In this document: positions 43,025 through 54,486 of the stretch, piece by piece
Layout of the letters: the number at the start of each line of letters is the position of its first letter
How positions within the stretch are numbered: position 1 is the first letter of the stretch
Source of the DNA: Streptococcus hillyeri
GTDB taxonomy: Bacteria; Bacillota; Bacilli; Lactobacillales; Streptococcaceae
Direction of reading: 5' to 3'
DNA length: 64,000 nucleotides
Assembly: GCF_003686955.1 (NCBI RefSeq)
Contig: NZ_RCVM01000001.1
Location: forward strand, 186,001-250,000
The notes under the pieces: generated by a model
Seen by the model: the letters and a program-made list of their open reading frames with translations, nothing else
Databases searched by the model: none
What the model was told of the DNA's origin: nothing
Made by a program: the position numbers and the translations under genes

Positions 43025-43869
43025 CATTGAAGATTTCAAATCTTTCAAAACGCTTTATGGGTAAGGGAGTGGTGTCTGGTGTATCTTTTGAACTCAAAGA
43101 AGAAACGATTTATGGTTTCCTTGGGAGAAATGGAGCTGGGAAAACCACAACGTTAAAAATGATTGCTAATCAGTTAACAGAAACCGCTGGGCAGATTTTC
43201 CTTGATGGTGTTGACCCTAGAAAAGATAGTCAGCAACAAAAGCGCATTTATCTGATGTCGACAGAACATTGGTTGCCTGCTAATAACTCTTTTATTGGGA
43301 TTGTAAAGCTCTTGAAAGACCTCAATCCAGATTTTGATGATGAGTTTGCCATGGAACTTTGTCAGTTATTTGGTTTAGATGGTTCTAAAAAATTGATTAA
43401 ATTGTCAACGGGTTATCAGTCGGTAGCAAAATTAATCGTAGCGCTTTCTGTTTCAGCAGATTATGTCTTTCTAGATGAACCTGTGCTAGGACTTGATGCT
43501 GCCCAACGCAAAAAAGTCAATCAAGCTTTACTTATGGCCTATGACAACCGTCCTCGAACGCTTGTCATTTCAAGTCACCTAATCGAGGAAGTCGCACCGC
43601 TTTTGGAAGAAGTCATTATCATTGACCGTGGACAGATTAAGGTTCAGGATACTGTTGAGCATCTGCTCACAAAGGGCTACACCTTAACAGGACCTAAGCA
43701 CTTGGTCACTGAATTGTCACTTGGAAAGACCATTCTTGAAACGAGCACTCTTGGAAAAACCAAGCAGGTAGTGATTTTAGGAGATAGACCTTCTCAACTG
43801 CCTTCTGAGGTTGAGATGACTTCTCTCAATTTACAGGATTACTTGATTTATCTGACACAGGAGGTTTAA
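43021..43869 (+). CDS. ABC transporter ATP-binding protein
   Basis: 282 residues. Walker A is GRNGAGKTT. The signature region is STGYQSVAKL, degenerate for LSGGQ. Walker B is YVFLDEPVLGLDA with the catalytic Glu, and the H-loop is VISSHL. It belongs to the YtrB/YxlF-like group found with YtrA regulators. The C-terminal 70 residues are variable. It energises the membrane protein encoded next, 1 nt downstream. Confidence 0.9.
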   Translation: MTLKISNLSKRFMGKGVVSGVSFELKEETIYGFLGRNGAGKTTTLKMIANQLTETAGQIFLDGVDPRKDSQQQKRIYLMSTEHWLPANNSFIGIVKLLKDLNPDFDDEFAMELCQLFGLDGSKKLIKLSTGYQSVAKLIVALSVSADYVFLDEPVLGLDAAQRKKVNQALLMAYDNRPRTLVISSHLIEEVAPLLEEVIIIDRGQIKVQDTVEHLLTKGYTLTGPKHLVTELSLGKTILETSTLGKTKQVVILGDRPSQLPSEVEMTSLNLQDYLIYLTQEV

Positions 43870-43870
43870 G

Positions 43871-44536
43871 ATGTTTAAGAAATGTTACCTTTATCAATTA
43901 AAACCACTCATTTACTTTCTTCCGATAATGTTGGGGAGTCTATCTCTCCATAGAGGTATAATTAATGTCAATCTAGGACAGGTGCAATACCATGTCCATC
44001 CACTGATGTATCTTATTAGTTTATTGTCGGGAATGGCTGGGGTAGCTGTAAATTTTCGTCTATTTACTCAGTTAGGTGTTAGTCGTAAAGACTTTTATCT
44101 TAGTTTAGTGGCGCGACAAGTGACTTTTGCATTTAGTTATTTTGTATTGCTAGTGACGTTAGTACCAGTCATTGATAAGATGTATCCGAGCAATGTCATT
44201 CTGACGCTTTTTGATACAGATGGTAATTTGTCAAATGTAGAATTAGTTAGGGGATACCTTTCCATTTTCTTGGCTCACTTGATTTTTGGTCTCTTGGGTA
44301 CACATATTGCTCTTTTGTTTAATAAAGTAACTGCTAATGGACGTGGCTTACTTCTCGGAGGTATTCTCGTCATGGTTTGGGGCTTTAGCGTTTTTTGGGA
44401 CATGGGTGGTGGTGAATCCTTTATCTGGCTTCTTGAGACAGCCCTACAACTCACTCAAGGTGGCCTCATTACGATTCTTTTAGCCCTGCTTTGGTTTAGT
44501 ATTTATAATCATAACAGTAAAGAATACTATAAATGA
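43871..44536 (+). CDS. ABC transporter permease subunit
   Basis: 221 residues with about six membrane helices, including LMYLISLLSGMAGVAVNF, FSYFVLLVTLVPVI, LLLGGILVMVWGFSVFW and GLITILLALLWFSIY. No family is named with certainty; its position after an ATPase and a YtrA regulator shows it is the channel subunit. Such systems often respond to wall-active antibiotics or peptides; for this one it is inference. Confidence 0.8.
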   Translation: MFKKCYLYQLKPLIYFLPIMLGSLSLHRGIINVNLGQVQYHVHPLMYLISLLSGMAGVAVNFRLFTQLGVSRKDFYLSLVARQVTFAFSYFVLLVTLVPVIDKMYPSNVILTLFDTDGNLSNVELVRGYLSIFLAHLIFGLLGTHIALLFNKVTANGRGLLLGGILVMVWGFSVFWDMGGGESFIWLLETALQLTQGGLITILLALLWFSIYNHNSKEYYK

Positions 44537-44540
44537 GGCT

Positions 44541-44832
44541 AAGCTCTGCAATAGCGGGGGCAGACTGTAGACAAAATCAATTTTATCAAGCAGAATAAAT
44601 AATAGAAGCTTTGCAAGTTAAAATGATTTTCCTATTTCTCGCGAGCGATAGCGAGCCAACGAAGGATACTTCCGCCGTGATGAAAGTGTCAGAAATGGCT
44701 AAAATTCAATATTTCTGACACTTGGAATATTTGAGACCTCGGGCTCAAATATTAGTCATGGAATTCTGCAGGAAGTCGCTGACGTCCGACATCACTTAAG
44801 GAAAGTATTAAAAAGACTTTTTATTCAAACTG
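44541..44832. other. Hairpin-rich spacer flanked by direct copies of a terminator-like motif
   Basis: No gene is seen. AAGCTCTGCAATAGCGGGG (44541-44559) is repeated as AAGCTCCGCAATAGTGGGG (44833-44851). Between them lie a 13-bp stem (44684-44696 with 44711-44723, core GTGTCAGAAAT), a 10-bp stem (AATATTTGAG 44726-44735 with CTCAAATATT 44744-44753), and shorter stems such as CTCGC/GCGAG near 44638-44655 and GGA-AGT/TCC near 44664-44672. It could be a structured RNA or an old insertion. Confidence 0.4.
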
Positions 44833-44833
44833 A

Positions 44834-44857
44834 AGCTCCGCAATAGTGGGGCTTTTT
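44834..44857 (+). terminator. Terminator before the ASCH gene
   Basis: AGCTCC (44834-44839) with GGGGCT (44848-44853, one G-T pair), an 8-nt loop, then TTTTT. A promoter TGCTATAAT (hexamer 44862-44867) follows at once. Confidence 0.7.
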
Positions 44858-44903
44858 ATGCTATAATAAGTAATAGACTATTAGGACGAAAGAGGATTAG
44901 GTC

Positions 44904-45347
44904 ATGAACGCAGCTGAATTATGGAATAACTATAAGAAAATTAACCCTGCAATTGGAGATGAGATAGATGCTTGGGCCTTTGGTGTTGCCCCAGACGAAC
45001 TTGCCCAATTAGTGGTTGATGGTATTAAAACAGCGACTGCCTCTGCCTATGACCTCTATCAGATAGACGATGAGCCGATACCTGAGGTTGGCACTTATGA
45101 TGTGATTTTAGATGGCAATGGCAGAGCGGTTTGTATTATTAAGATTACTAAGGTCAGTATCGTCCCATTTCATCAGGTGTCAGTAGAGCATGCCTTCAAA
45201 GAAGGTGAGGGAGATAGAAGTTTATCCTACTGGCGCCAAGCTCATCGTGACTTTTTTGAACCTTATTTTGAAGAATGTGGACTAGCCTTTAACGAGGATA
45301 GTCAGATTGTTTTAGAAGAGTTTGAGGTTGTTTATCCCTTAGATTAA
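44904..45347 (+). CDS. ASCH domain protein
   Basis: 147 residues, a single ASCH domain of the stand-alone bacterial type. Key segments: DEIDAWAFGVAPDELAQLVVDGIKTATAS with the conserved G-x-K-x-x-T/S, IKITKVSIVPFHQVSVEHAFKEGEGDRSLSYWR typical of YqfB/DUF984-like members, and an acidic tail. The family binds RNA or modified nucleosides; some members are ribonucleases or amidohydrolases. The extended -10 promoter at 44862 and a spacing of 12 nt to the lipoprotein gene suggest it leads a short operon. Confidence 0.8.
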   Translation: MNAAELWNNYKKINPAIGDEIDAWAFGVAPDELAQLVVDGIKTATASAYDLYQIDDEPIPEVGTYDVILDGNGRAVCIIKITKVSIVPFHQVSVEHAFKEGEGDRSLSYWRQAHRDFFEPYFEECGLAFNEDSQIVLEEFEVVYPLD

Positions 45348-45359
45348 GGAGAAGATGGC

Positions 45360-46235
45360 ATGAAGAAATTTCTAACGATAGGAATATGTGCTTTGACAAC
45401 AGTGTTTTTGGCGGCTTGCCAAGGACAGAACGATCAGTTTTCAGAACTGTCGGAGACTAAAACTGAGATTGTCTATTCCAATTTATTGGATACCAAGACA
45501 CAAGAATCCGTTGAAAAGGTACTGGCTGAGACATTGCCACAGAATAATATAACGCAGTTTATCAAACAAGTAACCTTTTATAACCAGCAAATTCCAACAG
45601 AAAGTTTGGTTCAGTCTGGTTATGGCATTTCGAAAAAGCTAATTCCGACCTATGATATTGGTGCGATTAGTGATCAATGGGTGGAACAATTCCCCTTATT
45701 TCCAGGTTACAATTGCCGCTTGACCACTTTTCAATTGTTAAAATCAGATATTGAACTGACACCAATGGTTAAAGCTGATGACAGTCTCTTGTTCATTGAA
45801 CAGGAAGCCATGGTAGATGCGCCAGCTATTTACCAATTAAGCCCAGAAGAACAGGGACGCTTTAAAATTATTTTTGGGGCGGTCGCTACTGAAAATACAA
45901 CAGATACAACGGTGCATATAGCAAAGGTACAGGATTATTGGAGACAACAGGGTGTTGTGTTTTCCAATCCAAAAGTCAAAATGATTTCGGTCTGGTTTCA
46001 TGATCAGCTAGACCAAGCTGCGACCAAACTTTTTATTGGGCATGTGGGCGTGCTTGTGCCGGAGCAACAAGACTATCTTTTTGTCGAAAAGATATCGTTT
46101 GAAGAACCTTATCAAGTCTTGAAATTTGCTGATAAAAAGGCCGTTTATAACTATCTTATGATGAAATATGATACAGATACCTCGGGGAGTACACAGCCAT
46201 TTATAATGGAAAATGATCAGCCTTTCGAGGCATAA
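45360..46235 (+). CDS. Lipoprotein of unknown function
   Basis: 291 residues. A type II signal peptide ends in the lipobox LAAC with Cys20 as the lipid-bearing residue. The mature part has no recognised family; it contains YGISKKLIPTYDIGAISDQWVEQFPLFPGYNCRLTTFQLL and IFGAVATENTTDTTVHIAKVQDYW segments. Located on the outer face of the membrane. It lies 9 nt before a membrane protein with a possible papain-like domain, so the two may act together on a surface substrate. Confidence 0.75.
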   Translation: MKKFLTIGICALTTVFLAACQGQNDQFSELSETKTEIVYSNLLDTKTQESVEKVLAETLPQNNITQFIKQVTFYNQQIPTESLVQSGYGISKKLIPTYDIGAISDQWVEQFPLFPGYNCRLTTFQLLKSDIELTPMVKADDSLLFIEQEAMVDAPAIYQLSPEEQGRFKIIFGAVATENTTDTTVHIAKVQDYWRQQGVVFSNPKVKMISVWFHDQLDQAATKLFIGHVGVLVPEQQDYLFVEKISFEEPYQVLKFADKKAVYNYLMMKYDTDTSGSTQPFIMENDQPFEA

Positions 46236-46244
46236 AGGAGAGAA

Positions 46245-47510
46245 ATGATGGTAGAAACATTTGCTGAAGCTTTAGGAAAGAGAAAAGGTGTGTTGTATAG
46301 CTTCGGCATCGCTTTGCTTGCAACAGGATTTTTCTTGCTGCAATATCAGTCACGCTTCCCAGCGGTGCTGTTTTGGTTGTTTGGCTTGATTTTTTTAGGG
46401 AAGACCATTCAATCAGTACGGAACAAATTAAAAGGCGCTAGTCAATTGACGTGGAAGAACATTTTATTAGATGCCTTGCTGAGCCTATTATTGCTTAATC
46501 GTGTGATTATCCCTGTTCGATTAGTCGCATTAATTGTGGCTTTAGATCTATTTGCAATTGGTGTTATCGTTCTTATTGATTGTTTCTTGGTCTATCGTAC
46601 GGAAAATAAATTATTCTTTCGTCCATTGACGGAAGGGCTGTTACATTTTTTGTTAGGTAGTTTTGCCTTATTTGATTTAAAACAGGTGACGGATCTCATT
46701 TATTGGGTTTTAGGCATTTATTTTATGTTTTTGGGACTATCACGGATATTAGACGCTTATTTTTTGCCTCAATCTGAGTATTCTCGTCGTTTTCGAATGG
46801 GCTTACCTGTCATATTATCAGCCTTTATTCCAGTTTCAGCTTTAAAACAAGTTAATAAATGGTTATCGCTCAAAAAAAGTGATCAATTGGTCTTCACACC
46901 AGCTGAAAAGAGTGAAAAACCTGTTGATCTAGAAATTTGGGTTCACACAGCTCGTAAAGGCTTTGAGGCAATGGGGCATGTTGACATTTCTTATAAAGGC
47001 AAGACCTATGCCTATGGTCAGTATGATCCAGAACGCTCTTTTTTAGGTGGTATGATTGGTGACGGTGTTCTCTTTAGCTTATCAAGTGATGATTATCTAG
47101 AGAGTTTGGCAAATGACGATTGGCGAGCGGTATTTGGCTACGGCATCTCATTGACTGAAGAGCAGAAAGCGAGTATTGACCACAATCTCTCAACACTATT
47201 TGAGAATACTAGACCCTTTCATCTGGCAACTGATAAACAAAAGGCTAGTTACTTGGGGCAAATAAGTCAGCGCTATGCCGTTGATTTGTTCAAATTTAGA
47301 CGTTCTAAATTTAAGACTTATTTTGTGATGACAACAAATTGTGTCTTACTGGCTGATACTATTATGGGAGATGTGGCATCAGACATTATGGCTAGCCATG
47401 GGATGTTGACACCAGGAGTTTTTCAAGATTATCTAGAAACTGCCTACCTAAATCCGAAATCAAATGTTGTCAAAAAGTTTATTTTAGGAAAACAAGAAAA
47501 AGAGGAATAA
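46245..47510 (+). CDS. Membrane protein with HdeD/DUF308-like helices and a possible permuted papain-like domain
   Basis: 421 residues (or 420 from the second ATG). Six membrane helices lie between residues 15 and 200, paired like DUF308/HdeD. Residues about 228-415 form a soluble domain with His245 in AMGHVDISYKGKTYAYG and Cys366 in MTTNCVLLADTIMG. The order His before Cys, the strand after the His and the helix after the Cys look like permuted NlpC/P60 (LRAT, YiiX) hydrolases. The function is therefore possibly amide or thioester hydrolysis near the membrane, but this is a motif-level guess. Confidence 0.6.
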   Translation: MMVETFAEALGKRKGVLYSFGIALLATGFFLLQYQSRFPAVLFWLFGLIFLGKTIQSVRNKLKGASQLTWKNILLDALLSLLLLNRVIIPVRLVALIVALDLFAIGVIVLIDCFLVYRTENKLFFRPLTEGLLHFLLGSFALFDLKQVTDLIYWVLGIYFMFLGLSRILDAYFLPQSEYSRRFRMGLPVILSAFIPVSALKQVNKWLSLKKSDQLVFTPAEKSEKPVDLEIWVHTARKGFEAMGHVDISYKGKTYAYGQYDPERSFLGGMIGDGVLFSLSSDDYLESLANDDWRAVFGYGISLTEEQKASIDHNLSTLFENTRPFHLATDKQKASYLGQISQRYAVDLFKFRRSKFKTYFVMTTNCVLLADTIMGDVASDIMASHGMLTPGVFQDYLETAYLNPKSNVVKKFILGKQEKEE

Positions 47511-47513
47511 GCG

Positions 47514-48494
47514 ATGAAATTAGCCTTATTAGGCACGGGTATGATTGTTAAGGAAGTGCTACCCATTTTAACTGAGATTGATGGGATTACGTTGTCAGGT
47601 ATTCTCTCAACCCCTCGCAGTATTGAGACGGCGAAGGAATTAGCTGCTCAATACCATTTAGCGCTTGCCACGAGCGATTATGCTGATATTTTAAATAGCC
47701 CAGACGTTGACACGATTTATATTGGGACACCAAACCATACCCACTATGCTTACGCCAAGGAAGCACTTTTAGCAGGTAAGCATGTCATTTGTGAGAAACC
47801 ATTTACGCTCACTCTTGCTGAGTTTGAGGATTTGGTGACAATAGCAGAGCAACGTCAGCTAATGCTCCTAGAGGCTATTACGAACCAATATTTAGGGAAT
47901 TTTCATTACATCAGAGAAAATCTCAAACAGTTAGGCAATCTCAAAATTGTGGAATGCAACTATTCTCAATACAGTTCACGCTATGATGCCTTTAAACGTG
48001 GTGAAATCGCGCCAGCTTTTAACCCAGAGATGGGAGGGGGAGCTCTTCGTGACCTCAACATCTATAACATTCACTTGGTTGTTGGCTTATTTGGAGAGCC
48101 TAAAACCGTTACTTACTTGCCGAATATGGAACGTGGAGTGGATACTTCAGGAATACTGATTATGGATTATGGGACCTTCAAGGCAGTTGCTATCGGGGCA
48201 AAAGATTGCTCGGCTGAGATAAAATCTACCTTGCAAGGTGATAAAGGATCAATTGCTATTTTAGGGCCAACAAACACCATGCCTGAAATTAGCCTGACAC
48301 TCAATGGTGAAATAGCAAAACGCCAAAATACCAACACCCCACATCACCGTATGCACGCAGAGTTTGTCGTCTTTGAACGTATTATTAGAGAAAACGACCT
48401 TGCGGCGCGTGATAAGGCTTTGGAGCACAGTCGTCTTGTGATGACAGTCCTAGAAAAAGCAGTTGACAGCATGACAAAGAATGAAATAGTTTGA
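47514..48494 (+). CDS. Gfo/Idh/MocA-family oxidoreductase
   Basis: 326 residues. An N-terminal Rossmann fold with GTGMIVKEVLPIL as the nucleotide loop, then DTIYIGTPNHTHYAYAKEALLAGKHVICEKPFTLTL, which carries the EKP motif with the catalytic Lys. The C-terminal part has EMGGGALRDLNIYNIHLVVGLFGEP, typical of the family. It is an NAD(P)-dependent dehydrogenase; sugar or cyclitol substrate unknown. It is 3 nt downstream of the preceding gene and precedes the glmU promoter. Confidence 0.88.
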   Translation: MKLALLGTGMIVKEVLPILTEIDGITLSGILSTPRSIETAKELAAQYHLALATSDYADILNSPDVDTIYIGTPNHTHYAYAKEALLAGKHVICEKPFTLTLAEFEDLVTIAEQRQLMLLEAITNQYLGNFHYIRENLKQLGNLKIVECNYSQYSSRYDAFKRGEIAPAFNPEMGGGALRDLNIYNIHLVVGLFGEPKTVTYLPNMERGVDTSGILIMDYGTFKAVAIGAKDCSAEIKSTLQGDKGSIAILGPTNTMPEISLTLNGEIAKRQNTNTPHHRMHAEFVVFERIIRENDLAARDKALEHSRLVMTVLEKAVDSMTKNEIV

Positions 48495-48505
48495 CGTGTT
48501 ATGCT

Positions 48506-48511
48506 ATAATA
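48506..48511 (+). promoter_or_regulatory. Extended -10 promoter of glmU
   Basis: TGCTATAAT with the hexamer at 48506-48511, 33 nt before the glmU ATG. Confidence 0.5.
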
Positions 48512-48520
48512 AAACAGTAA

Positions 48521-49924
<1,404 letters not shown>

Positions 49925-49930
49925 CACACT

Positions 49931-49958
49931 AAACCAAGTCTAACCAACTTGGTTTTTA
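49931..49958 (+). terminator. Terminator after glmU
   Basis: A 9-bp stem AAACCAAGT (49931-49939) with ACTTGGTTT (49947-49955) and a 7-nt loop, then T. Confidence 0.8.
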
Positions 49959-50027
49959 GTTAACAATAGCAATCCAAACTAAAATATAGTAAAATTGGAA
50001 CGTAGAATGTCATTAAGGGGTATTTTT

Positions 50028-50579
50028 ATGGATTTTGAAGAAAAAACACTGAAACGCGATATCGTATTTGAAGGTCACATTTTTACAGTGGCAGTAGATG
50101 ATGTCGAATTACCAAATAATCTCGGACAAGCCAAACGTGAATTAATTTTTCACAAGGGAGCGGTTGCTGTTCTAGCTGTCACACCAGAGAATAAGATTAT
50201 CATTGTGAAACAATACCGCAAAGCAATCGAAAAAATTTCGTATGAAATTCCTGCTGGCAAACTTGAAATTGGAGAAAATGGTTCTGAACAAGAAGCAGCC
50301 TCTCGTGAATTAGAAGAAGAGACAGGCTACAGTGGCAAGCTTGAGCAAATCTACGAATTCTATACAGCTATTGGTTTCTGCAATGAAAAGATTAAGCTCT
50401 ACTTGGCAACTGATTTAGTAAAAGTGCCAAATCCTAGACCACAAGATGACGATGAAGTTCTTGAAATCTTTGAATTAACCTTAGATGACTGCCTAAAATT
50501 AATAGAAACAGGTGATATTTGTGATGCCAAGACCATCATGGCATTACAATACTATGCCTTAACATTTGGAGGAAAATAG
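50028..50579 (+). CDS. nudF: ADP-ribose pyrophosphatase (NUDIX, NudF)
   Basis: 183 residues from the ATG at 50028 (AAGGGG upstream); a longer frame to 49995 is unlikely. NUDIX motif: PAGKLEIGENGSEQEAASRELEEETG, with two residues more than the standard spacing between the first Glu and the RE pair. The N-terminal strand-rich part and the AGKLE context are typical of ADP-ribose pyrophosphatases. It hydrolyses ADP-ribose to AMP and ribose-5-phosphate. macP follows after 2 nt, an arrangement seen in streptococci. Confidence 0.88.
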   Translation: MDFEEKTLKRDIVFEGHIFTVAVDDVELPNNLGQAKRELIFHKGAVAVLAVTPENKIIIVKQYRKAIEKISYEIPAGKLEIGENGSEQEAASRELEEETGYSGKLEQIYEFYTAIGFCNEKIKLYLATDLVKVPNPRPQDDDEVLEIFELTLDDCLKLIETGDICDAKTIMALQYYALTFGGK

Positions 50580-50581
50580 TC

Positions 50582-50836
50582 ATGAGCAAACCGCTTTTGA
50601 CAGACGATATGATTGACCGCTACAATCGTGGAGAAAGTCTAGAGGACATCCTTTACGAACATGAGCTGAGAACGGGTCAAACGATACAAATGGATGAGAT
50701 TGAAATTGACCGCATCATCAAAAGCAGACGAATTGAAAATGCCAAAAAAAATCAATTTCGTCGAAAACTCAATTTCATTTTAACCATCATTTTATTATTA
50801 CTATCATTACTAATTTATGCAGTATTTAACTGGTAA
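50582..50836 (+). CDS. macP: MacP, membrane cofactor of class A PBP2a
   Basis: 84 residues. A cytoplasmic N-terminal part (MSKPLLTDDMIDRYNRGESL) is followed by one C-terminal membrane helix (FILTIILLLLSLLIYAVF, about 64-82). Pneumococcal MacP binds PBP2a and is phosphorylated by StkP on a Thr near residue 32; here Thr31 and Thr34 stand in ELRTGQTIQ. The position between nudF and mtnN matches pneumococcus. It would activate peptidoglycan synthesis. Confidence 0.8.
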   Translation: MSKPLLTDDMIDRYNRGESLEDILYEHELRTGQTIQMDEIEIDRIIKSRRIENAKKNQFRRKLNFILTIILLLLSLLIYAVFNW

Positions 50837-50853
50837 CTTATAAAGAAAGGAGT

Positions 50854-50951
50854 GTTTGATTGGGTGTCAATTCTAATCAAACCTGAGCTAACTCTGAAGA
50901 AAATGTCACAACACGGCTACCCAAGGCTGGTCATTTTCTTCTCATTTTTTA
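50854..50951 (+). promoter_or_regulatory. Two consecutive hairpins between macP and mtnN
   Basis: An 8-bp inverted repeat GTTTGATT (50854-50861) with AATCAAAC (50875-50882), then a 10-bp stem GAAGAAAATG (50896-50905) with CATTTTCTTC (50932-50941) followed by TCATTTTTT. The second is terminator-like and may attenuate readthrough into mtnN. Confidence 0.5.
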
Positions 50952-50973
50952 TGCTCAAAGACGTTTAAATATT

Positions 50974-51663
50974 ATGAAAATTGGAATTATTGCTGCTATG
51001 GAGGAGGAGCTACGTACGCTCATTCCCCAACTTCAAGAGGTCAAAGAAACCGAAGTTCTCGGAAATGTTTATTATGCTGGTAAAATTGCCAAACATGAAG
51101 TCGTGCTAGTGCAGTCAGGTATTGGCAAAGTCATGTCAGCCATGAGCGTTGCAATTTTGGTAGATCATTTTGACGTGAATGCTATTATTAATACAGGCTC
51201 AGCAGGTGCTATAGCCGAAGGTTTAGCCGTTGGAGATGTCGTTGTAGCTAATAAACTGGCTTATCACGATGTCGATGTGACAGCCTTTGGCTATGCTTTG
51301 GGGCAAATGGCAGGGCAACCCTTGTATTTTGACAGTGATCAGCACCTAGTCTCTGTTTTTGAGCAAGCTCTGAAAAAGCAGAGCTTATCCAATAAAATTG
51401 GACTGATTGCCACAGGGGACAGCTTTATTGCCAGTCAAGAAAAAATTGATACGATTAAAGCCCAATTTCCAGAAGTTCTGGCAGTGGAAATGGAGGGAGC
51501 TGCCATTGCTCAAGCTGCTCATAATATCGGAAAACCATTTGTTGTGGTTAGAGCCATGAGTGACACTGCAAACCATGATGCCAATATTAGTTTTGATGAA
51601 TTTATCATCGAAGCTGGTGCTAAATCAGCTCAAACCCTTCTAACTTTTTTACAATTATTGTAA
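50974..51663 (+). CDS. mtnN: 5'-methylthioadenosine/S-adenosylhomocysteine nucleosidase
   Basis: 229 residues, PNP-like fold. GIIAAMEEEL with the catalytic Glu, ALQ-free SGIGKV loop, INTGSAGAIAEGLAVGDVVV, ATGDSFIAS and VEMEGAAIAQ with the ribose-binding Met-Glu, ending in VRAMSDTAN with the catalytic Asp. It recycles MTA and SAH, feeding methionine salvage and making the AI-2 precursor with LuxS. There is no good Shine-Dalgarno at the ATG; hairpins lie upstream. Confidence 0.95.
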   Translation: MKIGIIAAMEEELRTLIPQLQEVKETEVLGNVYYAGKIAKHEVVLVQSGIGKVMSAMSVAILVDHFDVNAIINTGSAGAIAEGLAVGDVVVANKLAYHDVDVTAFGYALGQMAGQPLYFDSDQHLVSVFEQALKKQSLSNKIGLIATGDSFIASQEKIDTIKAQFPEVLAVEMEGAAIAQAAHNIGKPFVVVRAMSDTANHDANISFDEFIIEAGAKSAQTLLTFLQLL

Positions 51664-51752
51664 ATTTGTAACCGATATGTAACAGAAGCAAAAAACTTAG
51701 GATAATCTCCCGAAAAAAAAGGAAATTACAGACAATTTAGGTTTTTTTATGT

Positions 51753-51758
51753 TATAAT
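51753..51758 (+). promoter_or_regulatory. Promoter of the ftsA division cluster
   Basis: Extended -10 ATGTTATAAT (hexamer 51753-51758), 63 nt before the ftsA ATG. Confidence 0.55.
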
Positions 51759-51820
51759 AGCGTAAGGTGGTAAAATAGCAAATATTACCTACAAGAACAG
51801 TAAGAATGGGAGTCAAGTGA

Positions 51821-53182
51821 ATGGCTAGAAGTGGCTTTTTTACAGGTCTAGATATTGGAACAAGTACGATTAAGGTACTAGTCGCTGAATTTATCGGTGG
51901 CGAAATGAATGTTATCGGCGTTAGCAAGGTCAAAAGTGCAGGGGTAAAAGACGGCATTATTGTTGATATTGACGTTGCAGCTGGTGCCATTAAATCAGCA
52001 ATTGAGCAAGCGGAAGAAAAAGCAGGGGTAAGTATTGAGAGAGTTAATGTTGCCTTGCCTGCTAATCACTTGCAAATTGAAACAACTCAAGGAATGATTC
52101 CTGTTCCAAGTGAGACAAAAGAAATCCGAGATGAAGATGTTGATAGCGTTGTAAAATCAGCATTGACTAAGAGTGTGACACCTGAACGTGAAGTGATTAC
52201 TCTTATTCCTGAGGAATTTATCATTGATGGATTCCAAGGGATTAAAGATCCTCGTGGCATGATGGGAATCCGCTTAGAAATGCGCGGTATTCTCTATACA
52301 GGACCAAGCACGATTCTTCATAACTTACGTAAAGCAGTAGAAAAAGCAGGAATTGCTCTTGAAAATATTGTGATTTCACCGCTTGCGATGGCTCAAACAG
52401 TATTAAATGAAGGTGAGCGCGAATTTGGTGCTACAATCATTGATATGGGGGGCGGTCAAACAACTGTGGCTTCTATGCGTAACCAAGAATTGCAGTATAC
52501 CAACATCTATGCTGAAGGTGGAGACTACGTTACTAAGGATATTTCAAAAGTTTTGAAAACTTCTCGCGACATTGCAGAGGCATTGAAATTTAACTTTGGT
52601 AATGCAGACGTCAACGCAGCAAGTGCGACAGAAACGGTGCAAGTTGATGTGGTTGGTGAAAATAGCCCAATTGATGTTAGTGAGCGTTACCTATCTGAGA
52701 TTATTTCTGCGCGTGTTCGCCACATCTTGGAGCGTGTGAAACAAGACTTAGATCGTGGACGAGTGCTCGATATGCCAGGTGGTGTGGTACTTTCTGGTGG
52801 TGGAGCTATTTTGCCAGGTGTTGTTGAATTAGCTGAGAAAGTTTTTGGAACAAATGTTAAACTTTACATTCCAAATCAAGTCGGCATTCGCAACCCAATG
52901 TTTGCTAATGTCATCAGTTTAGTAGAATACGTTGGTAATATGACAGATGTTGAATCAATTGCGCAAAATGCAGTGCATAATGAAGAACTTCTTCGCCGTA
53001 AGCCAATTGATATTTCACCAACTTATTCACAAGCACCTGTTCGTCCTGTGACACCACCAACTTATCCTACTCCTGAGGCAACACCAGAAGTAGCGGAAGT
53101 TGCTCAGACTGAAGAAAAAGTGAGCGATAAGCCTAAACTAGGTGATCGTGTACGCAACATCTTTAGCTCTATGTTTGACTAA
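51821..53182 (+). CDS. ftsA: Cell division protein FtsA
   Basis: 453 residues, actin fold. GLDIGTSTIKVLVAE is the phosphate 1 loop, IIDMGGGQTTVA phosphate 2, and VVLSGGGAILPG the adenosine loop. The SHS2/1C domain is near residues 80-165. The C-terminus is a Pro/Thr-rich linker followed by an amphipathic helix (LGDRVRNIFSSMF) that binds the membrane. It tethers FtsZ to the membrane. It is the first gene of the ftsA-ftsZ-yggS-sepF-yggT-ylmH-divIVA run. Confidence 0.97.
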   Translation: MARSGFFTGLDIGTSTIKVLVAEFIGGEMNVIGVSKVKSAGVKDGIIVDIDVAAGAIKSAIEQAEEKAGVSIERVNVALPANHLQIETTQGMIPVPSETKEIRDEDVDSVVKSALTKSVTPEREVITLIPEEFIIDGFQGIKDPRGMMGIRLEMRGILYTGPSTILHNLRKAVEKAGIALENIVISPLAMAQTVLNEGEREFGATIIDMGGGQTTVASMRNQELQYTNIYAEGGDYVTKDISKVLKTSRDIAEALKFNFGNADVNAASATETVQVDVVGENSPIDVSERYLSEIISARVRHILERVKQDLDRGRVLDMPGGVVLSGGGAILPGVVELAEKVFGTNVKLYIPNQVGIRNPMFANVISLVEYVGNMTDVESIAQNAVHNEELLRRKPIDISPTYSQAPVRPVTPPTYPTPEATPEVAEVAQTEEKVSDKPKLGDRVRNIFSSMFD

Positions 53183-54484
<1,302 letters not shown>

Positions 54485-54486
54485 AT

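Noticed and set aside
45360..47510. ASCH gene, lipoprotein and membrane protein as an anti-phage defence island
   Set aside because: No nuclease, helicase, reverse transcriptase or other effector hallmark, and the surroundings are ordinary housekeeping genes with normal composition.
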